Shown: positions 11,408 through 24,136 of the stretch, in pieces
Position numbering within the stretch: position 1 is the stretch's first letter
Layout: each line of letters opens with the position of its first letter
NCBI GenBank assembly: GCA_026419785.1
Contig: JAODTK010005065.1
Coordinates: 62,001-126,000, forward strand
Length of the DNA stretch: 64,000 nt
Direction of reading: 5' to 3'
DNA from: Sclerodactyla briareus
Lineage: Eukaryota; Echinodermata; Holothuroidea; Dendrochirotida; Sclerodactylidae
Translations under genes and position numbers: made by a program
Notes under the pieces: model-generated
The model's database searches: none
Seen by the model: the letters and a program-made list of their open reading frames with translations, nothing else
What the model was told of the DNA's origin: nothing

Positions 11408-12478
11408 CGAGAATTGAGAGAGAATATCAGACGTACGAGACGCTGCTCGAGAATTTCTCAGAGAGCCTTCCTACACACAGTCGACCCGCCGGTTTTGATG
11501 CAATGTTACTGTTTTTTCTCTAAAAACCGCATTATTGATTACCATGTTCCAACAAGAGCTCTATGAGCACTGCTCAAGAAAGAGGAGACACGATGTTAAA
11601 AGAGTTAATTTGATGAACCATGTATAAAGACAATGTGGGGGAGCTAGAGAATGCAATACACCAAAGGGAATTATGACAAATCTAAGAATTATTAAGTTCT
11701 CCATAGGAAATGAATTTTCGTAGCTCATTATGACCTTTACGATGGCTGCGTTTCAGTCGACTGTTATTGTTAATAACTTCCGCCATTAGCCATCATTAAG
11801 GCACCATACACATCTTACAGAGCTAACAGTCCCCAAGAGACTATAGTTAGGCCACGCCCATTGCTAGCACTGATTTTGTATACGAAATTACGCCCCCTTG
11901 ACAACACAGCTGATGCTTGTCACGGGACCCTTTTGCGTTCGAGTCGCCGAGCAAATTATTTATCAATTGTAGTCGACAAAAACGAACCCATTATGACCCG
12001 GTTTGGTCACCTTTCAAGGAAGTCTAAGCCCGTCAGGGTCTATAATATTTTCTGACGCAATATCACTGTCTTCTCTCTGCAGACATTGGATGTCTGCGTA
12101 TCACAAATCCGCGACAACAGCCCCTCTAGGCAATCGAAACACAGGTGACCTTCAAGTAATCAAAGCACAAGTAATCAAAAAGGATTGGTCAACATACCTC
12201 AAGTGAAGCCTGTAAGGGCCATAGTCTGGGTTTTACCTGATTTCACTTTCTCTGTTAAGATGTTAGATGGCATGGTAAAAATATTCTATGAGGCCTATAG
12301 GAAGCACTACCCGAGGAACATCACAGCACAATTGTTATGCTCTTTGTAGGAATGGATTTTGCAATGTCTCACGCAATAGCTCATGTCTTCCAATGATGAT
12401 ATCTAGACCTCGGGCTTCAAGAGCTCGAAAATTTTTGACCAAGTTTGTTCAAGAGAAATTGGTATTTAGAGCAAGACG
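11408..12478. other. About 1.07 kb present only in block B copy 1
   Basis: In copy 2 the sequence runs from CCACCAACTTCCCAGCATGG straight to TTAGGTTGACG. Here the matching points (about 11400 and 12483) are separated by about 1.07 kb. No terminal inverted repeat, poly-A tail or coding domain is visible. It is an insertion here or a deletion there. Confidence 0.5.
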
Positions 12479-13090
12479 GCGCATAGGTTGACGTTCAGGA
12501 TATGATAGAATGGCATACAGATAGACCACAATAGCAGCACAGCTGGTTGAGCTAACAATATCCACACTTTCGCTACACATGACTTTCGGCTTATTTAACA
12601 TGGTTTCAAGAATGTTATAAGTTCCTCACTTGATAGGATGATAGCCGACTCTTACGTAATTACCCAGCCTAACCTGGTCAATCCAGGTCAACTTCTAGCA
12701 GGACAAACTGGCCCAGTCTTCCCGCTATTGCTAATGTAAACACAACCCACAGTACTCAGACTCAAGGAAACCCTCAAGCTAACAGGGGGTACAAATGCTC
12801 TGAAGGACATAGAACATAAAAAAAACACAATAGGAATATAAATCAGACCAGCCAAAGTGATGTTGATTGAAGGAAGATTGAAGGAAGAATGATTTCACTT
12901 TTATATGGACTCCTAATAATCTCTGCTGAAATTAAATAGAAAAATTGCTTCAGATAAACAAGGCGAGTGTTATGCCTAGTTGCGCGATCTGTGGTTCCTC
13001 TTATCAGTCACCACATACAAACAATACAAGTCATTGATGGAAATGTGACTAAAATTGCCTACATTATGCGAATTAAACACAATTGGACCC
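12479..13090. repeat. Block B, distal part, copy 1
   Basis: This matches 62660-63300 with more divergence than the TRIM region (shared AGGACAAACTG, ACAAATGCTCT and AAGGCGAGT). I see no gene in either copy. Confidence 0.65.
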
Positions 13091-14081
13091 ATTTCCATAT
13101 ATATATATAGAAACATATTATATAGGCTCTTACAGGCTTCACTTCGAGGGATGTTTATTTGTTGTTTTTTATAATTTTTTTGGTGAATCATAAATGATAA
13201 TTAACATGACCCCCGACTTAGCTTAGGATTATTGAACACCCACCCATCTCATGAAGAATTGGTCAGTGCCATGACAATCACCGCATCATCCAGGTTAATG
13301 CAGAAGCAGTTTGTGTACTCGTCGATACACCCTTTGAGCAAAAATATTCCCTAGATGACTACTGACCCTAGACCCCTAGATTATCGCCGCCCCCTAATTC
13401 CAGAACGCACCATTTGCTGTACGTTATCGAAGCTATGCATTAGCCACCCTTTACCACATGAAAATCTACTGCTAATCTCTTTAGCAAGAAGCATTTTGCA
13501 TATTTTTTGCAGATTTTAATGAATAGCGGACTTGCCATTCAATGACTTTTGACATTAAATTCCTGGCTAACCGCGTAGGTATCACTCTCCCATGTTAACA
13601 CTGACGGGATATGATGACAGACAAACAACTGTTCTGTGGGGAAACATTCGGCAGATTTTATTAGTTTTCATACATTTTAGTTCATTATGCCCCTTCGATT
13701 ACCTTGATATTGAAGGCCCTGAACGCCCGGTAAGTAATCACGTCCAGGATGACACTGACCCATTGTGATTGTAATCCAGCTTAATCTAAAGGAGAAGCCT
13801 TTTGCATATTTTTTGCAGTTATCAGCATAGTACTCAATAGGCTTAAACAACACTTGCCCGATTTTGTAAGTGAAGCATTTCGCAGTTTTCCACATTTTAT
13901 TAATATTTTTTAAAATTAATTATTAATATTTGACCCTGACCATGAAGAGATTAAAGATGTCTCATGAGCTAATAAACATTATGTCCAAGTTTGTTCAGTG
14001 TCCGTCAAAGAAAACGAAAATTCGAGGGGCCAGAAGGCAATTTACAGACTGGACGGACAGGGGTACAGCAGACAAACACAC

Positions 14082-14082
<1 letters not shown>
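13091..14082. other. Unrecognised AT-rich stretch with a short repeated motif
   Basis: TTTTGCATATTTTTTGCAG occurs twice (about 13494 and 13800), each next to AAGC and flanked by similar AT-rich sequence. This suggests an old local duplication. No coding sequence is recognised. Confidence 0.4.
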
Positions 14083-14149
<67 letters not shown>

Positions 14150-14164
14150 TAGATAGATAGATAG
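14083..14164. repeat. (GATA)n microsatellite
   Basis: About 20 tandem GATA units with one interruption. Open frames through it are periodic artefacts. Confidence 0.97.
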
Positions 14165-14785
14165 GTGTTTGTTTAGGTGTACTCCATTGCCCCAAACTGC
14201 ATTTAGGGCGACGTGAACAGCACTCCCGCCTCGGGGGGGGGGGGGCAATGTGCCCTTGGCGATTGGGTTACTGGACCAGGTTGAAAACACTTTTTGGCTT
14301 TGCACAAATGGGGTGATGTTCAGGTGCATGTGCTTTATTGCAAATTGAATTTATAGGTCCCAAGCAAATGCAATTATCTCTCAAAACATCTTTGCTGATA
14401 TGCCACGTTTGGAACTGAATATTGGGAAACATGTAAGCTCATCTCAACATTCCCCATCTACATTGCCCGGTATTGAAGGTTAAAGAGGGATGTGTAATTG
14501 GGGGAGAAGTTAGAGGCATGAGGTGACGGATCTCGTTACCTTCAATGGGAAGTGTGCTACATTAAAATTCCTACCGATCGTGACTAGGACACCCCATGTA
14601 CTATTATTTGGTCAATGAAACTACTGGGAGGGAAAATTCCTGCTTCAAGGACCGACTTTTAACGTCTCCATTCTTCGGACGAGAGTGTAGCTTTACTCGG
14701 CAGCCACTTTCCTACACGAGAAAAAAGAAAACTTATGTGCCGTAGAACATTCATTGTTATCGTTCAATAGAATTGGGTGCAATCT
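14165..14785. other. Unrecognised stretch
   Basis: A 13-base G run lies at 14233-14245. Otherwise nothing is recognised before the third copy of block A begins at about 14787. Confidence 0.4.
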
Positions 14786-14786
14786 C

Positions 14787-17770
14787 CACTTTCCTCGGCA
14801 GTGGTGGCGCTCTGCTTGAATAGTAACTTCTTCATTCACTCACGGCGATTATTATAATATTTGTATTAGTCAGCGTGTCATGAACCCCTTCTGAAAGGAT
14901 GTCTTCAGTTCAGTAATATTACTCTTGATTGAGTAATCAATGGTTTGTCGTGCATTTATAACGAACGAGAGTATGCTATTAAATCAGCCAATACCGTTAT
15001 TCTCGCTGGAGAAATAGGGGGGTTATGTTTGTTAATTACCTAATTGATCATGATGGGTTCCTTCCTCACTATTGATCGCTTTACCGCCACTCTTGGGGTT
15101 ACAGTTAATTTTCTTGATATTATGGCATTATTGGGGCAATTAAGAACACATGGGGTGGTTCTTTACCGTTGCCTCTGCTCATAAATCCCGTAATCCTCTT
15201 AATAGTATTACGAATGTGCTGCTTTGTAACGAGAACTTGAAGAGTAGATCCATGTATACCACAATGCTGAATTCAAAAGATTCTGATATTAAGACTTGGT
15301 CAAGTGGTCTGAAAAATGTTGAAATTCTGAAAATTCTGTGGTCTTGTTATTGCTTAATTCCATTTAACTGCACAGAAGATGTACAGTTGAGGTGGTTTCA
15401 ATACAGGCTTATTAATAGAATTATTCCCACAAACAAGTATCTCGAGATTATTAATATTGGTGATTCTAATTTGTGTACATTTGTGTCTTTCACGGATGAG
15501 GCTATCCAATCATTTGTTTAGATTGGCATTATCCTATTATTATGGAGATATCTGGATAACATTTTCCGTAGTAAGAACATCCATGTAGATTTTCGGAATG
15601 TTTGTACGGTACTTTTTGGGGGCGATTTTTGCCGTTAATTAACTTGAATAATTTTAGTAAAATATTTTCCTTTTCGTTCGAACTGGCAGAAGAAGCACCC
15701 AACCGTTGCTTCCATGTTACAATATATTAGGGAATATTTCGATCTTTATTGTTACATTTACAGGAAAAATATGAAGATGAATATTTGGGAGAGATATTGG
15801 CAGCCTTGGGTAAATGTACTTGGTATAAGAATTTGACATTGTATTTACCTATACCGAAAATGATTTATTTCGCAATTTGCAACGTATGTATTCCTTACAT
15901 AATTTTGTTCACACACCATTCGCTGTTTGGACAAATTAGCCAATACTAAGAGAACACGGGGAATAGTCTTCATATCATTGGTCAGCCTACTGCTCAATGT
16001 AATGAATTATAATCTTTATCCGGTTATCTACAAGCCTTGAATAAATTATCGTGCATATGCTGCTATATGGCGTGATTACCCATTTCAAAATACCTCTAAT
16101 TAGGTTATCACTTATCAACGACTCTAAATTTGAAAAAAGAAGGAAGAACAGCTTCTTTAAAAACAAGTGCAGTCGAACGTCTTGGTAGCTGCGGACAGCA
16201 AAATTCCCGTGGCAAATACACTGCACATGTTTTTCGCTATTTCACATTTATTGTTTCTTCACATTTACCAAGACCTCTACTGACATCGTCATAACCATGA
16301 CGACTTGCACATGTCTACCAATCTGCCTAATTTTTGCTATCATTGCCCAGCACAAATTACCAACTAAATCATTCCTAAGCCTGTGTCAGTGAACAGTGGA
16401 AAACACAATTCCCACAGAAATGAATTCTGACATTGTTGACCCTCATAGTTATAGTTTGGACCCTCCAGCGGCCGATACAAACAGGCTCACTTACCATAAA
16501 AAACAGCATTTAGAGGATGTGGCGGGGGAGAGGCCCAAGCCCCCCAATTGGCTTGATCAAAGCTTCTGTGTCCACACATTTCTAGGTCACCATTGAGAAA
16601 TTGGACCGAGATGTTGTTTAACGATTTAATACTTCTGGTATGGTCTTGTCCGTTGCTGTGCTCCCCAGAGATAAGGAGTAAATAATGTAAAAAAAAATCC
16701 TGCAGAGGCAGGGACTAATGTAAACTAGGGCGAAATTTGATGAAGACAAACCTTCTTCCCCTGGACAATAGGTTTCACTGTCAACTAGGCTGCAGGCCTG
16801 GACCTTCTGACAGATAGATGAACACTGCTCTGCAGAGGATGGAGTAATGTAAACAAACTCCTCTTGCAGTCAGAGAGCTCAAATTAAAGTTGGAAATTGG
16901 GGTAATTAATTAATTGGATTCAATTAAAAATTTGATAACACTATGCGAACATAAATGTAGCTAAGGCTAGCCGTAGCAAGCTTCATCCACCTACCAAAGT
17001 TCAACCTGATCGCATGTACGGTTTAGAAGTTATGAATGAACGTGACGAACAGAAATGACGAACTACGAACGAACGACGGACGGAGAGACATGATGACTTG
17101 TCGAGCTGTCTCCCGCACTAAAAAAACCCCAAAAAACCACAGTGTTCTCGCTTCACAGCACAATGATTTCAAGGATACGTTCAAATGAAACGCTTTTTTC
17201 CTAACTATACCCGCTTTGAGACTGTTATCCAACTAAGATTGGGACCCCACGGTACCAACCAGCCAACACAGACCAACCAATTCTTTCACATCTATCACGT
17301 GCCGCGAAGCAGGGCCACTGCATACCAGAATGTTCGATATTGGTCGATCGTTCTCTCATCTCTCGAACTGATATGAGCTCGAGGTTGGATTCGGCACTGT
17401 CTGAGGACTACCGCTACATACCATTTTTTCCACAACCTGACATGATGTGACAACCTCCTCACCCCTCGGATGGATGGGTATTTGGTGAAGTTTCTTTTTC
17501 CGATCTCACGTATTACACGGAAGCTATCACGACTCTATGGAATATTAAAGAATGTGGCGCAACCAATGTCTACGCAGACACACACATCCTCTTCGCTAGT
17601 GGAAGCAAATTCGTCGAAATATCCCACTAATCCAACATTTTAAGGGAACTTCGTATATGGGCGACGCGCCCGGCAGGAAGTCTCCCATATTCATTAAGAA
17701 GGACGGACATAAAACACGACAACAGTACATGGCAACCATTTTACCACAAACATTCAGTGACGCTTCGGTA
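14787..17770. repeat. Duplication block A, third partial copy
   Basis: The outer parts match block A copy 2. Bases 14787-14874 match 42668-42800 (GTGGCGCTCTGCTTGAATA). Bases 15981-16200 match 42788-43040, and 17150-17330 match 43085-43270. Bases 17400-17760 match 43735-44150 and then 44984-45015. It is more diverged than copies 1 and 2 are from each other. A LINE splits it at GTCAGC. Bases 16210-17140 have no clear counterpart, and no gene is seen there. Confidence 0.75.
14875..15980 (+). mobile_element. 5'-truncated L1/Tx1-type LINE with GTCAGC target duplication
   Basis: The translated plus strand carries the C-terminal part of an L1/Tx1-like polymerase. It reads NFLDIMALLGQLRTHG (about 15105-15155, with frame breaks), then LRWFQYRLINRIIPTNKYL (about 15388-15445), then DSNLCTFVSF (a zf-RVT-like region). 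WQKKHP and WERYWQPW-like sequence follows (15685-15820). GTCAGC occurs on both sides (14869-14874 and 15981-15986), and block A copy 2 has a single GTCAGC at the matching place. There is no poly-A tail; the 3' end is TCATATCATTG. It is dead. Confidence 0.8.
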
Positions 17771-19750
17771 GCGTGTCATTATCGCATCGATCCGAAAAGA
17801 TCGGATTTGAAGATATGTAGGTAGTTTGCAATTTCCCCCATATTTACTGTTGCTCTTGGTTGCCATAGAACGGTTGCCTATTGTAACACTAGTGGTGGCT
17901 GAGGTCTATCCACTGAGGGGACCCGTTTTGTGGGATATACCCCATTGTGCCGGGTGATCCAATAATGAGGTGTACTCCCGGATGTGTCCGTTAATGCGAG
18001 TGTTTGTTAGTGTGTGCGTTTGCGTGTCGTCAGATTTAAAGACGTTTTTCGCAAATACCTCACTTCGGGGTGAAATTTGGGGGGGGGGGGGGGTTCCCAG
18101 CATTTATGCCGAAAAGTTTTCCCTGACTTTCCATGATTGAATGTTTGTTGTGAAAATGGTTGGTTGCAGACATATTTTGATGATTTTGTCTGTTTGCAAC
18201 TTGCACATTAGACAGTAGAAACGACGGAATAGTTCCACATTTGCCGAAAAGACCCTGCAACTCCGGGGATTGCCCTCTTGCTTTTTAGCTATCTATCTAT
18301 CTCTTGTTTTTTTTTTTTTTTGCATCTATCCAGTCTTTAAACTTTCGCTTTTCTGGCCACCAAATGTTCATGCTCCGATGGATCTTTACCAACTTTGGTC
18401 ACAATGTTTATTGACTGATGGGTTATTGTTGACTACCTGAGGGTCAAGGAATAATGACATTGAAGAGGCACAATGGGTCATTATGTAGGAAACTGCAAAA
18501 ATGCTACTTCCTCTGCGATTCCGGTTGCCATGATACGTGACGAGTGTAATCATTGACTAGTGGTAGCCTACCCATGGTCCCACAGAAATTGAAGGTAAAA
18601 GGTCACTGAACTGTGTAGGAGAAGCACTTTGTTCAACTTGTGTTGACATAATATGCACATTGTCTTTTTATGCCTAACTACTCATGCTTTAATTAAGTAT
18701 CTCACACTGAACTGTTGCAAAATGCAAATGCAGGTGTGCTATTATGCCATTGGGGCTCTAGTTGGACTGTATTATGACATGCAAATGTATGTCTGGTTGT
18801 CTGCTACACCATACAATCTTCCACGGCAGGCGGGATCTAGCCACCACTGGAGGGGGGGGGGGAGTCCAACAGGGGGGCGCCAGATTTTTCGGCCGATTAT
18901 TCTGTGACTATCTAAGTGGAGTGCCACCATCGGTTGGCGCGGAGCGTTGCTGTAAAATTTTGAAGAAATGAGCCTCTCAGATCACGGAAAAGGCCTTTCC
19001 CAGCTTCGAAAGGGCATTGGATAATCGTCTTATTTTATTGTTCACACATACTATCTTACAATACTATGATCGTTCTTTATAATCTCTGGGGGGGGGGGGT
19101 TATAATTGGGGGAGGCAAATCACCCCTACCCTCCCCCCCCCCCTCCGTAGTCCGCCGCTCCTTCGCCAGATTCTAAGGGAGCCGGATGGAGTAAAAAATG
19201 TAACGATATATGTATCCCAAGGTCCAGAACCGGGGGGACTAATTCGGATAAACCACACATTCAACTATGATTAACGAATGTTGCCCGTTTGTACGATCAA
19301 GTGGTTAAGTGGGCCCCTGTGAGGTAAACAGTATATAACCGGCCAGTGGAAGACACCAGTTATAATGAAAACATGGCAAGTGACCTATACAGGAATCGCG
19401 GCAACTGCCCCTAGTTGCCCCCCTGTATCCGCCACTGTTCAACGGTGAGACAGCGCTATACAAAATCAACATATATGTGATTCACTATTTCAGTTCTCAA
19501 ACAACTCGTCTAAAACCGAATAAATAACAACAAATGACCCTTGTTGTAATGTGAACACTGAAACCCTGCCCAACAGTAACAATAGCACATCAGGCCAGTT
19601 CACTATGTCCAATTCGAGCTACTGAACAATTGGTTCTCTAGTTTCATTTAATTATACTTGCTGATAGAGGGACGTAGCTATCCAGATAGGCCCGACAGAG
19701 AGTGTAGACCTATGTACTTTTTTGTCAGTTGCGACAATCTTTCTTGGTCC
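17771..19750. other. Unrecognised stretch with several poly-G/poly-C runs
   Basis: Homopolymer runs: G at 18079-18093, G at 18852-18862, G at 19088-19099 and C at 19133-19143, plus a T run at 18307-18320. The pieces around the G runs look like ends of dispersed repeats. No coding domain is recognised. Confidence 0.4.
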
Positions 19751-19751
19751 A

Positions 19752-20058
19752 CACCGAAATAGGCCATGCCGGTACCTCAGTGTGGAGACGGGGGTATCCA
19801 CACGCAAACGGTACACGAAATAAGGCCATGCCGGTACCTCAGTGTGGTGACGGTGGTATCCACACGCAACGGTACACGAAATAAGGCCATGCCCGGTACC
19901 TCAGTGTGGAGACGGGGGTATCCACACGCAAACGGTACACGAAATAAGGCCATGCCCGGTACCTCAGTGTGGAGACGGGGGTATCCACACGCAAACGGTA
20001 CACGAAATAAGGCCATGCCCGGTACCTCAGTGTGGAGACGGGGTAGCCACACGCAGAC
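19752..20058. repeat. 63-bp minisatellite, about 5 units
   Basis: Units of 63 bases repeat almost perfectly and contain CGAAATAAGGCCATGCC, GGTACCTCAGTGTGGAGACG and TATCCACACGC. Unit differences are single-base gains or losses in CCC/GGGGG runs. Because 63 is divisible by three, open frames run through on both strands, but they are not genes. The unit resembles the middle of the SINE-like element at 2340-2575. Confidence 0.92.
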
Positions 20059-20132
20059 CGAAACATACCCCCCCCCCCCTCGTTTCCCAACGCTCGAGTC
20101 TGTGGAGCCGACATGTGTACATTCTCTTGCAT

Positions 20133-20215
20133 ATGTCAAACAAAATGCAAGAATGATAGTCGCAATGACATTCCACATATAGGTAAATGTGCTGTACTTC
20201 CCAAGTACTCCAAGA
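20133..20215. repeat. Left copy of a roughly 70-bp direct repeat
   Basis: TGCAAGAATGATAGTCGCAA to TTCCCAAGTACTCC recurs at 21083-21152, so the two copies bracket a LINE remnant. A more diverged copy lies at 48305-48385, again downstream of a 63-bp-unit-like sequence. Confidence 0.85.
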
Positions 20216-20239
20216 ATCGACAGCAGGTCACCTGTGTTG

Positions 20240-21060
20240 ATGGAGTCTTTTCTCCCCCTATGTTTAGTGACTTTTGGGTCGCCACAGGGTCAATCCTCGT
20301 CTACTACTATTTGTAATATATTTGAATGACATGGATCAAGTTATCAATCACTGTTCAGCTGATAAGTACGCGGACTATACGACTCTATAATGTGAAGCTG
20401 GGCAAATGCGTGATAGCTGATCTAGATAGGATATAAATTAAGGACATGCCCATGTCAGTAAATGGGTAAACATAATAAATGTGATAAATGCAAGAAACGA
20501 AGTGCAAATTCTGTTGGTTCAAGACAGAGACTAGGTTCCATGCCGAACAGCAGTCTAAATATAACCGTCGAAAATTTAGATATTGAAAACGTAACAATGT
20601 GAAAAGATACTGTGTGTTAATATTGACAATTGTCTTTGGCTGGGAACAATTTTCAAGGTTGACTCCACATACTGGCCCTTAAGGGGCATAAAAACCTTTC
20701 AATCGATACAATGCTTGTATTTCGTTTTATATCAACGGTATATTCTACCTGTACTAGAGTACTGTACCTTAGGATGGGGCCAAAGTAGTGATAGAAGTAT
20801 GTTTGCAATAAGTCGCTTGCAAAATCTGCGGCCAAATAATAACAAATGCAACTTTCGAGGACAGATCTGAAGATTTGTTCGATGCTTTAAGTTGGTCTCC
20901 ACTTGAAAAGCTTATAAGGTCGTAAGAGAATACTATGGTCTATAAGGTTAAGAGCTCTAACAATCTTGTGCCTCATTAGATGCCGATATGTTCCGTTTCA
21001 CCAATGATGTACATCACCGTTCTCTCAGGTCCACAACACGTAATGATTTTATTTCTTGAA
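20240..21060 (+). mobile_element. LINE reverse transcriptase remnant (CR1/Jockey-like)
   Basis: The plus strand reads TGSILVYYYL then YIxMTWIKLSI / LNDMDQVINHCSADKYADYT (about 20285-20385). This is the B motif followed by a decayed YADDT active-site box. Further along come LYxLDIENV-type sequence, LCVLILTIVFGW (about 20610-20645) and LPVLEYCTLxWGQSSD-like sequence at 20740-20790, ending in HRSLRSTTRND-like sequence near 21050. These are standard non-LTR polymerase landmarks. Many breaks are present and no 5' part remains. Confidence 0.75.
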
Positions 21061-21082
21061 GGTGGAAGCACTCAATCCCATA

Positions 21083-21152
21083 TGCAAGAATGATAGTCGC
21101 AAATGACATTCACATATTGTGAATGTGCTATACTTCCCAAGTACTCCTCGCC
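21083..21152. repeat. Right copy of the roughly 70-bp direct repeat
   Basis: This is nearly identical to 20133-20215 apart from small indels. It follows immediately after the LINE remnant. Confidence 0.85.
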
Positions 21153-21179
21153 GATTAAAGGGAGCTTTCACGGGGTTTC

Positions 21180-22620
21180 ATTAGATTGATTTCCATAATC
21201 GCTCAGATTCGTGGTGAACTGAATACATTTCTCGGTGGGCAACCGCCAGTCCAAAATCCGGAGCTCCGCCCATTCAAAACCATCTCTGTAAAATGATGTA
21301 ACATATCACGTGGAGAACCAAAAAACGCCAACTCAACCCGGCTGTATCCTTTTTGTCGTTACTGAAAGACAACGTGGATTCCTTGCTCCTGTTTTGAGGA
21401 TATATACTTCAAACTGTTTGTTCTCAGGGGTTTATTCTGATCCCTCTTTAAATAACTCAGCTCTGGAATAGCGAGTTACTGAAGAACTATTGGCCGGTAT
21501 CCTGATATTCCATAACTTGAAAAAGTGGTTAGAGCATATCATATGACATCACAGCGTATGAACGAACCTCTGAAATATCCATACTAGATCGCTCATAGTA
21601 CTTCACAGAAGGTCCAGCGACGTGTACTGCGGGACCTTACCTCTACGGTGTTCCACGAGGGTTTATCCTCGGGCCTCGTTCTATTTGATTTACAATTTTC
21701 CGCTCGGTCGAATGACTCGTCGGCATGGCGTGTCGCATCATCTCACCACCGATAACACTTAACTGTACCATCTCGGTATCCCTGGTCCTTTGGCGCAGGG
21801 TGCTGTATATTCTTATTGGAGATATAGATGACTGAGAAAGATCTCAAAACTTAACTCGCTCGATAGCATAGATTATATAGTCATTTCCATTCCTTTGGTA
21901 TGACTGAACCTCCTGCCGAAGAACTTGAGGAAATTGAGAGGTATTACAAGTTGCCCTATACATGTTCACAACCTTTTGATTGATACCCGAACCCTCGGCA
22001 TCACATTGCCAATGTCTTGTTTGCCGCCAGTAGCTCTATCAACATCGTGATGTTGCTTATAAGTTTAATGTCTAGCGTCGAAGTTCTGCCAAAGGCTATA
22101 ACCCCTGCCTTGGAACGTCACGGTTGGAGTACTCAAACTCTCGTCTAACTTTAAACTCCAGCGTGTGCAGAATGGCCGCCTAGATGATCACTACAAACGG
22201 TATCTCTTCATATATCTTCACTGGTCGTGTCGAGAGCTCGGTTGAAAAGTCTGCGCAAAGGGAGCATTGCGGGTCCTGTCACGTTTTAGGCTGTCGCGCT
22301 ATGGAATAAAATGCTGTTAGACACAGGAGAGTACATACTTTCTCGTTTTTTAAATCTCGTGCGGAAGCCTCCCTATTTCCGCCGTGCCTTCTCCCAAAAC
22401 TGTTTATAGCGCTTTTGGAAGGCATTGCCGCTAAAATGTTGCGATAAATAATTATCATTAGTAGGATGACCGCCCAGTAAGTACTGTATATATTCATGGC
22501 CCGGAACCTTTACTGCTTGCATTCAAGAATCAAATGAAACAGGCTCTGTGTCATTTCGTGTATTTGTTTATTATCGCAGTGCAAACATGTTTACATGATT
22601 AGGCAACATGAATTGAGATT
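21180..22620 (+). mobile_element. LINE reverse transcriptase remnant, third copy of the block B start
   Basis: The plus strand carries GVPRGFILGPR (about 21650, the B motif GVPQGSVLGP). Next come FHHLTTDNT-type decayed YADDT sequence (about 21740), LQRVQNGRLD (about 22155; usual LQRVQNAAARLV) and a tail like SFFKSRAEASLF. This is a CR1/L2/Jockey-like LINE. It is homologous to 6838-7310 and 54684-55250 but keeps the middle of the polymerase that those two lack. It is broken and non-functional. Confidence 0.75.
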
Positions 22621-22739
22621 ATAACCAGTGTGTTTGAAGGGAAAATGCATGCAAAGAAAAATTATAAGTGAAAGCAGCACTCCCTATAAAGAACGATAAC
22701 AGCAGAACAAACTCAATAAAAACATATCAAGAAAGTATG

Positions 22740-23150
22740 AGCTGTAAATGCATTCGATAATAGAAAATTAATTCCCGGCATTGGTATAATCCGGCATAGG
22801 AGTCATGAATCTCGTAGGGAATTTGAGAATACAATCACTTCTCAGCCTATAGCTCTTTCATTCCAGGGCAACCAGTACGAATCAGAAAAACAAAACAAAA
22901 ACAAGGGAGAAAACATTGAAAGTGAAGATTTAACATGTGAGCGATTGATGGGACCGACCGGCGGAATATATGCCCGTTTGGTCTCAATTCCTACAAACGG
23001 TTCTGGCTGAGATTTAAAGGATGACTGGGACCCGTGCATCACTCAGTCATCACAAATTGGAATGTTGCAAATCAGTACCACAAGAATCCCGAAAATTGCC
23101 GCCAAGTTGTCGGTGTCGGTTCTGGCTGGAAATGGAAGTCGTAATATGAC
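22740..23150. repeat. Repeat shared with 56140-56620
   Basis: ATAATCCGGCAT, CACTTCTCAG, ACATGTGAGCGATTGA and CACTCAGTCAT occur in the same order in both places. The duplicated segment therefore continues past the LINE 3' end here and in block B copy 2. No gene is seen. Confidence 0.7.
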
Positions 23151-24136
23151 GAGATATGATTTATTCATGGAGTTATTATTCTATTTTATATATGTTTCTC
23201 TATGAAAAAGGCGTTCTTGGCTCGAATTCATAATCATATCCCATTATACCTTAGAGTGGGTCCAACACAGATTTTTATGTAAAAATTTACTACTTTAACA
23301 ATGTCTTCATGGTATCATTATAATTTGTTCCCAAATTGCCTGATATATCTCCCAGATGTACGTAATTCATCCCTCGGTTGAATTTTCAACCTTCATTTCA
23401 TCCACACCAACAAGGCCAAACATTTCAACCGTGAAATTTTATCTATCTGTGGATTGTACTTTCTTGTTACATTATTGGTAAACCGAGTAGAACTCTCTTA
23501 AATGTCCCTTTGTCTTTTTCGAGTTTTCAATTTCAGTTATTCAAATACTCTCTACTGTTGTGGAAAATCTGAGTTCTCTTTGTCGGCCTCAAATAAGTAA
23601 TTTATGCCTGTGAATTCTGATGATCACAAGGATGAAATTGATACAATTCTGTTGTATTTCTGAAGAAAATACCAAAATTGTTATTTTGCAATTTGTTGGT
23701 TTTGTTTGCAGTCGTCCTTCCGGAAAGCGTCAGTTTTTTATGTTTTTTTTTTTTCATGATTCAAGTCTCGGAGGATGAGGGCTGGAGGGCATGAAAGCAG
23801 TGCATGTGAGAAGCTCTTTCGATGAAATAGATCTCCGCTCTTATATAACATGGTCAAAAGTTAGAAGAGAAACAGAAAAAGGAGGTCCGGAACATTTCAT
23901 ATCGTTTGTTCATCAGGGCGTGTCTCACGCCAACCCCATGGTATCGTTTGAAGGAAACGGAGTAGGCGCCGATTCGTGGGCGTCTTAGGCTGTGAGCGAA
24001 CATGCACACTAAGTGGTGCAGGAAAGGGTGTTCGTCTAGTTACTGATGATCTGGTGATAGAGTCGCCAGTCATATGAGAAGGCCTTGCCTGATACAAAGC
24101 TATATAAGTCAACCGAAATCGTAATCTTATACGTAC
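23151..24136. other. Unrecognised stretch downstream of the P450 exon
   Basis: I looked on the minus strand for further P450 exons (the I-helix AGxDT, ExxR and haem-cysteine motifs) and saw none. A weak plus-strand resemblance to a LINE tail near 23260-23400 is too poor to call. Confidence 0.4.

Noticed and set aside
19766-20182. Open frames of 133-138 codons on both strands
   Set aside because: They are produced by the 63-bp repeat length. The same DNA is open in several frames at once.
23160-23560. LINE polymerase tail on the plus strand
   Set aside because: A phrase like FPNCLIYLPDVRNSSL recalls LINE ends, but the surrounding residues do not support it and stops are frequent.
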